Shown here piece after piece: positions 43,151 to 52,471 of a DNA stretch of 64,000 nucleotides. The position numbers and the translations under genes were made by a program. The stretch's first letter is position 1. Each line of letters begins with the position of its first letter. Under the pieces are notes generated by a model. The model did not search any database. It worked only from the letters and a program-made list of their open reading frames with translations, and was not told the DNA's origin. The DNA lies in NCBI GenBank assembly GCA_002401955.1, contig NVUQ01000002.1:84673-148672 (forward strand), in the 5' to 3' direction. This stretch comes from Flavobacteriales bacterium. Lineage in GTDB: Bacteria; Bacteroidota; Bacteroidia; Flavobacteriales_E; Vicingaceae.

Positions 43151-44318
43151 ATGAGAGATACTCCACTTTCTTTTTTGCCTTTTTAGTAAAAAACCAAATT
43201 CCAAAACTTCCTAATAAAAAGAGTAACACTGCTATAATTTCTGCTTGTGTAGCCTCAAAACCGAATACATTATAATTAGAATTAATTCTAATTTTTTCAA
43301 TAGAAAAACGCTCAACTCCATTAAAAATTAAATAGATAGAGAATATTATTCCTGGCACTTTAACTTTTTTACGAATAGCCCATAATATACCGGCAATAAT
43401 AAAAGCCATAATGGTTTCATAAAAAGGCGTTGGCCAGGCATTTCCTTCATAGGTATGCCCATCACTAATCATTGGTCTTCCTGGTGCTCCTAAATCGGTT
43501 CCATTAATGTTTCCATAATAATCGAAACTCCACATCCAATCTGGTAAAAAACTAATTATTGCAGGCATTTCGTTATAGTTTGGTAATCCCCAATCTCCAT
43601 CACCAGATAACTGACAGCCAATTCTACCAATTCCATAGCCTACCATTAAACAAGGGGCACATGCATCAGAAACATGTAAAATGTTTAATCCTTTCTTGTG
43701 TGCGTAATACAATACTGCTCCACCTCCTATAATTAACCCTCCATAAATACTTAGACCAGATCCTGATAATATCACCTGTATTGGATCGGCTATTAATCGC
43801 TCCATATTTTCTATGGCATCAAATAGCTTTGCTCCAAATATTCCTCCAATGGCTGCAATAAAAGTCATGGTACCAACATGTTGGTAAGGGTGCTCTTTTT
43901 CTTCTACTTCTAATGGTTCTGGTAATCGTTGTTTTTCTGCATCTCTATATTTTAAATAGGCCAATAAAGCTGCTCCAAATATTCCTCCAATAATATTACC
44001 TTCTGCAGACATGATAAAACCGGGTAAATCTTTTATTACTTCATCGTAATTTAAAACAATTGCTACTCCTTTTAATCCTAAAATAAAACCAAACAATCCA
44101 TTTCCTGCTAACTCAGCAATACTTGCTTTTGCTCCTTTAATAACTTTAATAATTTGAAAAGTATGTAAGCCCTCCGCTTCCTTTCTTTTCATTTCTTGTA
44201 TCCAGATGTAATTCGATAAAAGAAAGGCTATCGCCACCATAAAACCAAACATTGGTAAAGGGAAAGAAAAAGAAAATCCAAATAAATATTCTATTAAATC
44301 TGATAGGTATGGAAACAT
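43149..44318 (-). CDS. lgt: Prolipoprotein diacylglyceryl transferase
   Basis: 389 residues, the longer size usual in Bacteroidota. About seven membrane segments. The signature YGIGRIGCQLSGDGDWG corresponds to the essential GRxxN-type region of Lgt, and the late VERFSIEKIR block matches the family end. Lgt transfers diacylglycerol from phosphatidylglycerol to the lipobox Cys of all lipoproteins. It follows rodA in the same direction after 198 bases that hold a perfect 14-copy heptamer array ending three bases before the ATG. Confidence 0.92.
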   Translation of the reverse strand: MFPYLSDLIEYLFGFSFSFPLPMFGFMVAIAFLLSNYIWIQEMKRKEAEGLHTFQIIKVIKGAKASIAELAGNGLFGFILGLKGVAIVLNYDEVIKDLPGFIMSAEGNIIGGIFGAALLAYLKYRDAEKQRLPEPLEVEEKEHPYQHVGTMTFIAAIGGIFGAKLFDAIENMERLIADPIQVILSGSGLSIYGGLIIGGGAVLYYAHKKGLNILHVSDACAPCLMVGYGIGRIGCQLSGDGDWGLPNYNEMPAIISFLPDWMWSFDYYGNINGTDLGAPGRPMISDGHTYEGNAWPTPFYETIMAFIIAGILWAIRKKVKVPGIIFSIYLIFNGVERFSIEKIRINSNYNVFGFEATQAEIIAVLLFLLGSFGIWFFTKKAKKKVEYLS

Positions 44319-44321
44319 TTT

Positions 44322-44419
44322 TTAGTGTTTAGTGTTTAGTGTTTAGTGTTTAGTGTTTAGTGTTTAGTGTTTAGTGTTTAGTGTTTAGTGTTTAGTGTTT
44401 AGTGTTTAGTGTTTAGTGT
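44322..44419. repeat. Perfect 14-copy tandem heptamer (TTAGTGT)
   Basis: Fourteen exact copies of TTAGTGT (98 bases), reading ACACTAA on the minus strand, fill the leader immediately upstream of the lgt ATG. All three frames of the array contain TAA, so it cannot be translated through. Copy number changes by slippage would move any promoter in 7-bp steps relative to lgt. Confidence 0.95.
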
Positions 44420-44516
44420 AAAATAAAAAGTTCTAAAAACCATACACCAACAACCATAAACTATTTACTAACAACATCAGTCCAAAAACCATAAACGAAA
44501 CAGCAACAAACAAAAG

Positions 44517-46049
44517 CTACCTCAGTACCAACAACCTTTCTGAATCTAATTTTATAAAGACAAAAAGGAGTATGGTAAAGGACCATAACGAAGAGCCTCC
44601 ATAACTTATAAATGGTAGTGGTATTCCAATAACTGGAGCCAAACCAATAGTCATTCCGATATTAATTAAGAAGTGGAAAAACAATATGGAAGCTACAGCA
44701 TATCCATAAACTCTACTAAAAATAGAGCGTTGTCGTTCTGCTAAAAAAAGTATTCTTAAAAATAATGCAATGTAAATTGACACCAAAAAGAATGTTCCTA
44801 AAAAGCCCCATTCTTCACCTATGGTACAAAAAATAAAATCAGTACTCTGCTCTGGCACAAAATTGAATTTCGTTTGGGTCCCTTCTAAAAACCCCTTACC
44901 TGTAAACCCTCCAGAACCTATTGCAATTAATGATTGTTTAATATTCCACCCATTACCTTGCCTTAGTTCTTTTAAACTATATCGTTTTGCTCCTATATCA
45001 TCTCTAATTTTTTGCTTTTCTTCTTTAGATACTCCTTCTTCATCACGTTCTACTTTTAACGCCTCTATTTGTTCGATTAACTTATCTTCCTCACCTAACA
45101 GTACTGTAATTCTTGTTCTTTGATGTTCTTTTAACACCTTATTAAAAGCAAAATCGATACTAAAAACATAAGAACAGGTGAGTATAAAAATGAGAATGCC
45201 TAGATAATGGACAGCCTTATTTTTCATCTCTTTTTTTGTAATGAGATAAACCATCAAGAAAAATATTGCTCCTGCAAGAAAATAATACAATACATTAGGA
45301 CTTAACTCAAAATGAGAAAAAGCATAGACTAAACCTGAGAAAACCAAAACAGAAATAAAAGCAACTTTCACATCATATTTCATTAATGTGTAAATAGCGA
45401 TATAAGCAAAAGCTGCTGTTAAAATAATATCTACGGGACCAAAAATAAGAGTAAGTACAAAAACAAGGATTGCTAAAATTCCAAACAGCAAAATATTTCC
45501 TGACAGCCCCTCGCGATACAACACAAATATAAATGCAGCGTAAACCAACGTTGATCCTGTATCGTTTTGCAACAATATTAACACCGCTGGCAAACCAATA
45601 ATTACAGCTGCCATCACTTTCGTTTTAATATCTTTCATCTTAATATTAATGGCGGAAAGATATTTTGCCAATGCTAAACTGGCTGCAAATTTGGCAAATT
45701 CTGATGGCTGAATTTTAATGCTTCCAAACTGAAACCAAGAGGTTGCTCCATTTATTTTAACTCCAAGAAACAATACTCCAACCAACGAAAGAAGTACCAC
45801 TCCGTAAATAGGAATTGCAAACGAAGTGAAAAATTGACTATCCACCAAGAGTATTACAAAAGCAATAAGTAATGCTAAACCTATCCACATTAGTTGCTTA
45901 CCATAACGTTGAGTAACATCAAAAATACTGTAGTGCTCTTCATTATAAACGGCTGCATAAATATTAATCCAACCCACAAAAACCAATATGAGGTAAAGTA
46001 AAATTGTAAACCAATCTACATTTGTAAATATGCTTTTATAATTTCTCAC
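44517..46049 (-). CDS. rodA: Peptidoglycan glycosyltransferase RodA (SEDS)
   Basis: 510 residues, longer than the usual ~370-430. SEDS signatures: GATSWFQFGSIKIQPSEFAK, LQNDTGSTLVY (with the catalytic Asp), TQTKFNFVPEQSTDFIF, GIPLPFISYGGSS. RodA polymerises glycan strands of the lateral wall together with PBP2. Extra length includes a charged insertion at residues 319-366 (EEDKLIEQIEALKVERDEEG and following) within a loop that is short elsewhere. Start is GTG, overlapping the mrdA TGA. Fifth gene of the cell-shape operon. Confidence 0.93.
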   Translation of the reverse strand: MRNYKSIFTNVDWFTILLYLILVFVGWINIYAAVYNEEHYSIFDVTQRYGKQLMWIGLALLIAFVILLVDSQFFTSFAIPIYGVVLLSLVGVLFLGVKINGATSWFQFGSIKIQPSEFAKFAASLALAKYLSAINIKMKDIKTKVMAAVIIGLPAVLILLQNDTGSTLVYAAFIFVLYREGLSGNILLFGILAILVFVLTLIFGPVDIILTAAFAYIAIYTLMKYDVKVAFISVLVFSGLVYAFSHFELSPNVLYYFLAGAIFFLMVYLITKKEMKNKAVHYLGILIFILTCSYVFSIDFAFNKVLKEHQRTRITVLLGEEDKLIEQIEALKVERDEEGVSKEEKQKIRDDIGAKRYSLKELRQGNGWNIKQSLIAIGSGGFTGKGFLEGTQTKFNFVPEQSTDFIFCTIGEEWGFLGTFFLVSIYIALFLRILFLAERQRSIFSRVYGYAVASILFFHFLINIGMTIGLAPVIGIPLPFISYGGSSLWSFTILLFVFIKLDSERLLVLR

Positions 46050-47875
46050 TTTTTAACCTTAACATTTAATAAGTTCGCATCTAAAATCCTTTGTTGCTTT
46101 CTTAAATTTTTATTTGAAATACTATCCGTTAAATATTGTTCTATCATTAAACTGGCAATTGGTGCAGCCCAAGTTCCTCCAAAACCAGCATTTTCTACAA
46201 AAACAGCTATGGCTATTTGAGGGTTTTCTTTTGGTGCAAATGCAATAAATACTGAATGATCTTCTCCATGAGGGTTTTGTGCTGTACCTGTTTTACCGCA
46301 AACAAGTATGCTCTCCATTATTTTGGCTCTTCTTGCTGTTCCTCCAGGCTCATTTACCACTCGATACATTCCTTCAACAATAGGTAAAAAATACTTTTTA
46401 TCAACCCCAACAGATTCTTTTCGAGCGAATTGATAAGGTATACTATCTACCTTATCAATAACTTTAATAAAATGAGGAACATAATAATAACCTTGGTTAG
46501 CAATTATTGCCGATAAATTTGCCATTTGCAAGGGTATCACTCCAACCTCACCTTGCCCTATACTTAATGAATAAATAGTAGAAAAAGCCCAACGCCCTTC
46601 ACCATACCACCTGTTATAAAAACCAACATCAGGCACATAGCCACTATTAATTCCTGGTAAATCTGTGGCTAACCGAACCCCAAAACCAAACTTTTTAATT
46701 TGCTTTGACCAAATACCTAATCCTATTTCACTATCCTTATAAATACTTTTCGCTCTTTTTTGTTGAATCAACCTCTTAAAAACACTATAGTAATAAGGGT
46801 TACAAGACATTTTTATTGAACTAGAAACAGATGTAGCTCTTGGGTGATTGTGACAATTTACTAAGCTTTTAATACAGGGAAAACTAGCCTCTTCATTAAT
46901 TACTCCTGCTTGCATTCCAACTAATGCTTGTACTGTTTTAAAGATAGATCCTGGTGGATATTTCGCCATCAAAGCTCTGTTAAATAAAGGGTTCATTGTA
47001 TCTCTACTCAATATAGGGTAATTTTGTTTAACTGCTCTACCCACCAACATATTTGGATCATAATTGGGTGCAGAAACCAAAGAAAGAATTTCTCCTGTTT
47101 TGGGTTCGATGGCAACAATGCTTCCTTTTTTATTTTGCATCAACAACTCTCCATATTCTTGCAAAACAATGTCCAAAGTAGTATAAAGTATTGTTCCAGT
47201 AACTGCCATAGTATCTTTTGCTCCATCTAAATAACTCCCTTTTTCTCGGTTGTGCACATCAACTAAAACACGTTTTACTCCTCTAGTTCCTCTTAACAAT
47301 TCTTCATAAGAATACTCCAAACCGCTCTTCCCAATATAATCACCAGATTTATAATATGAATTATTATCAATAACCTTTTGATTTACCTCTCCAATATACC
47401 CAAGTATATGAGCTGCACTATTTCTAGGGTATTTTCTCAACGTTCTGGTTTGAACAAAAAAACCAGGGTATCTATACAACTGTTCTTGAATATTAGCATA
47501 AGAAATAGATGATATTTCTTTTAAAAAAGTAGAGGATTTGTACCTCGAATAATTTTTTGCTTCAAGAAATTTTTTAAGAAATTCTTCTTTTTCAATTTCT
47601 AATAACTTACAAAAAGCCAACGTGTCAATTTCTTTTACCTGCCTGGGCAAAACCATCAAATCATAAGCTGCTTCATTATATACTAACAGCTCTCCTTTTC
47701 TATCATAAATCAAACCTCTTGCTGGATACTGTATCTCTTTTCTTAAAACATTATCTTCAGATTCTGATTTATATTTATCATCCAAAATCTGAACATTAAA
47801 TAATCGAATAATAAAAAGGATTCCTACTACTAAAAAAATGAGTCCAACAATAAATTTTCTGCTGGATAGATTCAT
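46046..47875 (-). CDS. mrdA: Penicillin-binding protein 2 (elongation transpeptidase)
   Basis: 609 residues. One N-terminal membrane helix (IVGLIFLVVGILFIIRLF), a pedestal region (YPARGLIYDRKGELL), then the transpeptidase domain with SxxK in PPGSIFKT, SxN in MSCNPYY and KTG in GKTGTAQNP. PBP2 cross-links lateral-wall peptidoglycan with RodA and the Mre proteins. Overlaps mreD by ATGA and rodA by GTGA, so translation is coupled. Confidence 0.95.
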   Translation of the reverse strand: MNLSSRKFIVGLIFLVVGILFIIRLFNVQILDDKYKSESEDNVLRKEIQYPARGLIYDRKGELLVYNEAAYDLMVLPRQVKEIDTLAFCKLLEIEKEEFLKKFLEAKNYSRYKSSTFLKEISSISYANIQEQLYRYPGFFVQTRTLRKYPRNSAAHILGYIGEVNQKVIDNNSYYKSGDYIGKSGLEYSYEELLRGTRGVKRVLVDVHNREKGSYLDGAKDTMAVTGTILYTTLDIVLQEYGELLMQNKKGSIVAIEPKTGEILSLVSAPNYDPNMLVGRAVKQNYPILSRDTMNPLFNRALMAKYPPGSIFKTVQALVGMQAGVINEEASFPCIKSLVNCHNHPRATSVSSSIKMSCNPYYYSVFKRLIQQKRAKSIYKDSEIGLGIWSKQIKKFGFGVRLATDLPGINSGYVPDVGFYNRWYGEGRWAFSTIYSLSIGQGEVGVIPLQMANLSAIIANQGYYYVPHFIKVIDKVDSIPYQFARKESVGVDKKYFLPIVEGMYRVVNEPGGTARRAKIMESILVCGKTGTAQNPHGEDHSVFIAFAPKENPQIAIAVFVENAGFGGTWAAPIASLMIEQYLTDSISNKNLRKQQRILDANLLNVKVKK

Positions 47876-48390
47876 GATTTAGTGGTGGATTTGTAATTGA
47901 AAAGTTGAACTACAAACACTAACAAGATCGTGAAAAAAGTGCTCGCAACTGCTCTCCCGAAAGTTTGAAAAAACTGAGTTAACTTAAATGATTCTAAATA
48001 AAACAAAAACAAATGATGTGAAAAAATTAAAATAAGAGCATACAATGAATACCAAGCTAAGCCCATAAATTGAATGTTAGGTTTAGAGTTAAATTCATAA
48101 CCACCTCTAGGGGCCATCATTTTTAGCAAGTAAGCTCTAGCAAAAGCCATTAATACTGATGCTGAAGCATGCATTCCTAATGTGCTCGAAAAAATATCTA
48201 CTGTTATTCCTAATACAAACCCCAATACCAATACCAACCAACTGGGTGTCTCAAATGGCAATGCAAGAATAAATACCACATATAAAAAAGGCACCACATA
48301 GCCTCCAAACTCAACATTATTTAAGATTAGTCCCTGAAAAAGAACCAATAAAATAAAGAGACCACTATGTTTTAAAACGTTAATTACCAT
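47872..48390 (-). CDS. mreD: Rod shape-determining protein MreD
   Basis: 172 residues with about five membrane helices and no soluble domain, as in MreD. Position between mreC (11-base overlap) and mrdA (ATGA overlap) is the standard order. Motifs are weak in this family; the call rests on size, topology (LGFVLGITVDIFSSTLGMHA) and context. Confidence 0.88.
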   Translation of the reverse strand: MVINVLKHSGLFILLVLFQGLILNNVEFGGYVVPFLYVVFILALPFETPSWLVLVLGFVLGITVDIFSSTLGMHASASVLMAFARAYLLKMMAPRGGYEFNSKPNIQFMGLAWYSLYALILIFSHHLFLFYLESFKLTQFFQTFGRAVASTFFTILLVFVVQLFNYKSTTKS

Positions 48391-49207
48391 TTAACTCCTC
48401 TAATTTTTCTTGCTCGACTTTAATTAATGATTTCACAATAAAAACGTGCGATAATTTTTTATAATCAACTGCCAATTCAATCTTAATGTTATAAAAATTG
48501 TTTCCTTCAGGCAAATCAAAATCCTGTATAATTCCGATTAATTCTCCCTCAGGATAAACGGATGAATAGCCACTTGTTATTATTGTATCTCCTTTCGTTA
48601 ATTTTACATGGTTAGGAATATCTTTTAACCCTGCAATTCGATAATTACCTAATTCCCAAACCAACGAACCAATGTACCCTGATTTTTTAATTTTTGCACT
48701 TACTGCATTTTTCTCATGCAAAACAGACATTACTGAACAAAAATTTTCGGATACATTTTTTACCGTACCTACTACTCCCATGGCAGAAACAACTCCCATT
48801 CCTGCTTTAATTCCATTAACAGCTCCTTTATTTATAGTAATGTAATTCTCTCTTTTATTGGTTGAGTTATTAATTGCTTTAGCCGAAGTGTAAACATATT
48901 TCTGAGAATATGTTGTGTCATTAATTAAGAAAACATTGCCATAAACTTGATAAAAATTATTTATTTGAACACTTTTAAGTTTTGCATTTTGCTCAGCCAA
49001 TTCGGAATTAATTTCTTTTAAGTTAAAATATTCATTAACGTTGTTCACTGTTGAATAAAGGTTTCCTATCAGAAAATTAGAAGAATTAAAAAACTTAGAA
49101 TTTTGGTAATTATTATTTTGAACCAATAAAGTAAATGATACAAAAAGTAAAAACAAGAAAAGGAATAAGAATGAATTTTTAGATAAAAACCGTATTAAGT
49201 TCCCCAT
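48380..49207 (-). CDS. mreC: Rod shape-determining protein MreC
   Basis: 275 residues: one N-terminal membrane helix (FLFLFLLFVSFTLLVQ), a short coiled coil (LKEINSELAEQNAKLKSVQ) and the periplasmic beta-domain with KGAVNGIKAGMGVVSAMGVVG and KGDTIITSGYSSVYPEGELIG. MreC links MreB filaments to PBP2 in the periplasm. It follows mreB by 19 bases and overlaps mreD by 11. Confidence 0.94.
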   Translation of the reverse strand: MGNLIRFLSKNSFLFLFLFLLFVSFTLLVQNNNYQNSKFFNSSNFLIGNLYSTVNNVNEYFNLKEINSELAEQNAKLKSVQINNFYQVYGNVFLINDTTYSQKYVYTSAKAINNSTNKRENYITINKGAVNGIKAGMGVVSAMGVVGTVKNVSENFCSVMSVLHEKNAVSAKIKKSGYIGSLVWELGNYRIAGLKDIPNHVKLTKGDTIITSGYSSVYPEGELIGIIQDFDLPEGNNFYNIKIELAVDYKKLSHVFIVKSLIKVEQEKLEELNGN

Positions 49208-49226
49208 TATTCAATCCTATATTTAT

Positions 49227-50252
49227 TTAGTTTTTAATTAAGAATGGAAGTTTTGCTACGTTTTTAAGTGCAATACCTGTCCCTCTAGCCACACATCTTA
49301 ATGGGTCTTCTGCAATATGTACTGGAAGTTTTGTTTTCCCAGAAATACGACTATCCAACCCTCTAAGCATTGAACCACCACCTGCTAAGTACAATCCAGT
49401 TTTATAAATATCTGCAGATAATTCTGGTGGAGTCATCTCTAAAGCACTTAACACCGCGTCTTCAATTTTTGCAATTGATTTATCTAAGGCATGTGCAATT
49501 TCAGAATAAGAAACTATTATTTCTTTTGGAGTTCCAGTCATCAAATCTCTTCCTTGAACTGCGTAATCTTCTGGCGGATTTTCTAACTCCGTTAATGCGG
49601 ACCCACACTCAATTTTAATTTGTTCAGCAGAACGCTCACCAATTAAAAGGTTGTGTTGTCTTCTCATATATTCTACAATATCATTGGTAAAATCATCACC
49701 AGCAACACGAATAGATTTATCACAAACGATACCTCCCAAAGCAATTACCGCAATTTCTGAAGTACCACCTCCTATATCAATAATCATGTTTCCCATTGGT
49801 TCTAACACATCAATCCCTATCCCGATTGCTGCGGCCATAGGTTCATGAATCAGATAAACCTCTTTTCCTCCCGCATGTTCTGCAGAATCTTTTACGGCTC
49901 TTTTCTCTACTTCGGTAATTCCTGAAGGAATACATATTACCATTTTTAATGATGGTGTAAACAATGGTTTTTTATCATTCATCATTTTAATCATCCCTCT
50001 AATCATGTGCTCTGCTGCATCAAAATCTGCAATAACACCATCCTTTAAAGGTCTAATTGTTTTTATATCTTCATGGGTTTTTCCATGCATTTGCATGGCT
50101 TTTTTACCAACAGCAATAATTTTCCCAGTCATTCTGTCTTTAGCAACAATAGAAGGTTCATCAACTACCACTTTATCATTGTGAATAATAAGTGTATTTG
50201 CTGTACCTAAATCGATTGCAATCTCCTGTGTTAAAAAATTAAATATTCCCAT
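49227..50252 (-). CDS. mreB: Actin-like cell-shape protein MreB
   Basis: 341 residues from ATG 50252 (GIFNFLTQEIAIDLGTANT); a TTG just before it is not needed. Phosphate loops DLGTANT and DIGGGTSEIAV, the adenosine motif LAGGGSMLRGLD and the connect region typical of MreB are present. MreB filaments guide lateral wall synthesis. First gene of the five-gene shape cluster; a 13-bp inverted repeat lies in its leader. Confidence 0.97.
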   Translation of the reverse strand: MGIFNFLTQEIAIDLGTANTLIIHNDKVVVDEPSIVAKDRMTGKIIAVGKKAMQMHGKTHEDIKTIRPLKDGVIADFDAAEHMIRGMIKMMNDKKPLFTPSLKMVICIPSGITEVEKRAVKDSAEHAGGKEVYLIHEPMAAAIGIGIDVLEPMGNMIIDIGGGTSEIAVIALGGIVCDKSIRVAGDDFTNDIVEYMRRQHNLLIGERSAEQIKIECGSALTELENPPEDYAVQGRDLMTGTPKEIIVSYSEIAHALDKSIAKIEDAVLSALEMTPPELSADIYKTGLYLAGGGSMLRGLDSRISGKTKLPVHIAEDPLRCVARGTGIALKNVAKLPFLIKN

Positions 50253-50274
50253 CAATATAATTATTACCGAGTGT

Positions 50275-50334
50275 ATTTTGAGTTTACGTAAATGTACCTC
50301 TTAAAGTTTAATATAAAAATGGTAAACTCAAAAT
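50275..50334. promoter_or_regulatory. Long-loop inverted repeat between purH and mreB
   Basis: ATTTTGAGTTTAC (50275-50287) and GTAAACTCAAAAT (50322-50334) are perfect 13-bp reverse complements separated by 34 bases, 23 bases upstream of the mreB ATG. It may be a purH terminator-like stem, an mreB leader structure or a pair of protein sites. Confidence 0.5.
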
Positions 50335-50360
50335 TGATGAACACCTATTTGTTAATGATT

Positions 50361-51887
50361 CTAATGTCTAAAATGACGAATCCCTGTCATTACCATTGCC
50401 ATGTCATTGGCATCACAATAATCTACAGATAATTGATCTTTTATTGAGCCCCCAGGCTGTACAACAGCCGTTATTCCTGCATTTTTAGCAATTTCTACAC
50501 AATCAGGAAAAGGAAAAAATGCATCTGAAGCCATTACTGCTCCATTCAAATCAAACCCAAAAGCGTTAGCTTTTACAATGGCTTGGTTCAATGCATCTAC
50601 ACGAGAGGTTTGACCAGTTCCACTTGCTAACAACTGCTCTCCTTTAGCAAAAACAATGGTGTTAGACTTGGTGTGTTTTACCAACTTATTCGCAAATTCT
50701 AAGTCATTAATTTCTTCGGCTGTTGGTGCTTTTTTTGTGATGGTTGTAAAATCATTTGCATTGGCAGTTTTTGCATCTTTATCTTGCTCCAACACACCGT
50801 TTAAAATTGTTCTAAATTGCTTGTTTGGCAATTCAGCATTTTTTTGAAGCAAAATAATTCTATTCTTTTTCCCTTTTAAAACTTCAAGAGCTTCACTATT
50901 ATATGACGGAGCAATTACTACTTCACAAAACAACTGGTGAATCTCTTCTGCAGTTTCTAAATCAATTTCTTGATTAGTAATTAAAACTCCTCCAAAAGCA
51001 GATGTCGGATCCCCAGCTAAAGCATCCTTCCATGCATCAACTAACTTATCTCGAGAAGCTAATCCACAAGCATTATTGTGTTTTAACACTGCAAAAGTTG
51101 GTCTGTCTTTAGGAAATTCAGAAATTAAATTTACGGCAGAATCAACATCTAATAAATTGTTGTACGATAATTCTTTACCGTGTAATTTATCAAACATTGC
51201 ATCTAAATCTCCATAAAAAGTTCCTTCTTGGTGAGGATTTTCTCCATAACGTAATGAACGTGATTCTGTAATACTTTGTTTAAAGAATTTCTCTTCATCA
51301 TTATTAAACCAATTAAAAATTGCTGTATCGTAGTGTGAAGAGACATTAAAAGCAGATTTAGCTAAATGCTTTCTATCTTCTAAATCAGAAACCCCATTTT
51401 TCTCATTCAATAAGTTTAAGGTGTAATCATATTGCTCTCTTGAAGAAACAATTAACACATCTTTATAATTTTTTGCGGCAGCTCTAATTAAAGAAATTCC
51501 ACCTATATCAATTTTCTCAATAATATCTTGCTCAGCTGCACCAGAAGCAACTGTATCTTCAAAAGGGTATAAATCAACAATTACCAAATCAATTTCTGGT
51601 ATTTCAAACTCATCCAATTGAGCAACATCACTATCCAATTCTCTTCTACTTAAAATTCCGCCAAAAACTTTTGGATGCAACGTTTTTACTCTCCCTCCTA
51701 AGATTGAGGGGTAAGAAGTTAAACTTTCAACTGCAGTTACTGGAGCTCCAAGCCCTTCAATAAAACTTTGGGTTCCTCCAGTAGAATACATGGTAACTCC
51801 CAACTCATTTAAACGATTAATAATTGGTTCTAAATTGTCTTTATGAAAAACTGAAATAAGTGCGTTTTTAATCTTTTTTTGAGCCAT
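50361..51887 (-). CDS. purH: Bifunctional AICAR transformylase/IMP cyclohydrolase
   Basis: 508 residues. N-terminal cyclohydrolase domain: ALISVFHKDNLEPII, STGGTQSFIEG, GGRVKTLHPKVFGGIL; C-terminal transformylase domain: LRYGENPHQEGTFYG, LSYNNLLDVDSA, LKHNNACGLAS, VMASDAFFPFPDCVE and GGSIKDQLSVDYCD. Catalyses the last two steps of purine synthesis to IMP. Alone on its strand until mreB 105 bases on. Confidence 0.97.
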   Translation of the reverse strand: MAQKKIKNALISVFHKDNLEPIINRLNELGVTMYSTGGTQSFIEGLGAPVTAVESLTSYPSILGGRVKTLHPKVFGGILSRRELDSDVAQLDEFEIPEIDLVIVDLYPFEDTVASGAAEQDIIEKIDIGGISLIRAAAKNYKDVLIVSSREQYDYTLNLLNEKNGVSDLEDRKHLAKSAFNVSSHYDTAIFNWFNNDEEKFFKQSITESRSLRYGENPHQEGTFYGDLDAMFDKLHGKELSYNNLLDVDSAVNLISEFPKDRPTFAVLKHNNACGLASRDKLVDAWKDALAGDPTSAFGGVLITNQEIDLETAEEIHQLFCEVVIAPSYNSEALEVLKGKKNRIILLQKNAELPNKQFRTILNGVLEQDKDAKTANANDFTTITKKAPTAEEINDLEFANKLVKHTKSNTIVFAKGEQLLASGTGQTSRVDALNQAIVKANAFGFDLNGAVMASDAFFPFPDCVEIAKNAGITAVVQPGGSIKDQLSVDYCDANDMAMVMTGIRHFRH

Positions 51888-52082
51888 TTAATTTTTAGTT
51901 TAAAGTTAAAAAGTTTAAAGTAAAAAGTTGATTTTCCTCATCAACTATCGCACTTAAAACTTAGCTATATTTAAGCTTACAATTTTACGCCTTTTTCACC
52001 CCTTAAACAATTCAAAAACAGGCTATTTTAACCTTTGTTGATAAGTGTTTGAATTTGTTTATAACATATGCGTGGTTTATAG

Positions 52083-52138
52083 TTTTTGGTGTTTAGTTTA
52101 TAGAAAAAGGAACCCCACCAAACACCAAACACCAAAAA
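52083..52138. repeat. Inverted repeat and low-complexity stretch
   Basis: TTTTTGGTGTTT (52083-52094) and AAACACCAAAAA (52127-52138) are perfect 12-bp complements. They lie between divergent purH and the DUF4286 gene. The GGTGTTTAG wording resembles the lgt heptamer and the degenerate AAAAACCATAAAC repeats at 44436-44500. Confidence 0.5.
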
Positions 52139-52153
52139 TAAAAAACAAAACAC

Positions 52154-52161
52154 TATTTTCG
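52154..52161 (+). promoter_or_regulatory. -7 box before the DUF4286 gene
   Basis: TATTTTCG, one base off TAnnTTTG, ends four bases before the ATG at 52166 and would give an almost leaderless transcript. Confidence 0.4.
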
Positions 52162-52165
52162 CAAT

Positions 52166-52471
52166 ATGATTATATACAACGTAACAGTAAACATAGAAGA
52201 TAGCATTCAATCAGATTGGCTCAACTGGATGAAAACAGTGCACATTCCGGAAGTAATGGAAACAGGTTATTTTTTAGATAATAGAATGTCAAAAGTTTTG
52301 ACTACTCAAGAAGGGGAAACAGGACATACTTACGCGATACAATACACTTGTAATTCTATGGCTGAATTAGATGAATATCAAGAAAAATGTGCCGCTCCGT
52401 TACAAGAAGAACACGGAAAACGCTACCAAGGAAAATTTGTTGCTTTTAGAACTTTGTTAGAGGTTGTTTAG
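52166..52471 (+). CDS. DUF4286 family protein
   Basis: 101 residues, cytosolic. The sequence opens MIIYNVTVNIEDSIQSDWLNWMKTVHIPEVM and continues with THTYAIQY-like core and EYQEKCAAPLQEEHGKRYQGKFVAFRTLLE, the pattern of DUF4286 proteins, small ferredoxin-like (dimeric alpha-beta barrel type) proteins of Bacteroidota. No function is known. It converges on the lipoprotein gene with a four-base overlap of stop codons. Confidence 0.85.
   Translation: MIIYNVTVNIEDSIQSDWLNWMKTVHIPEVMETGYFLDNRMSKVLTTQEGETGHTYAIQYTCNSMAELDEYQEKCAAPLQEEHGKRYQGKFVAFRTLLEVV

Noticed and set aside
52028..52210. 60-codon minus-strand frame between purH and the DUF4286 gene
   Set aside because: It crosses the inverted repeat and the start of the DUF4286 gene and encodes low-complexity Phe/Tyr/Val-rich sequence.
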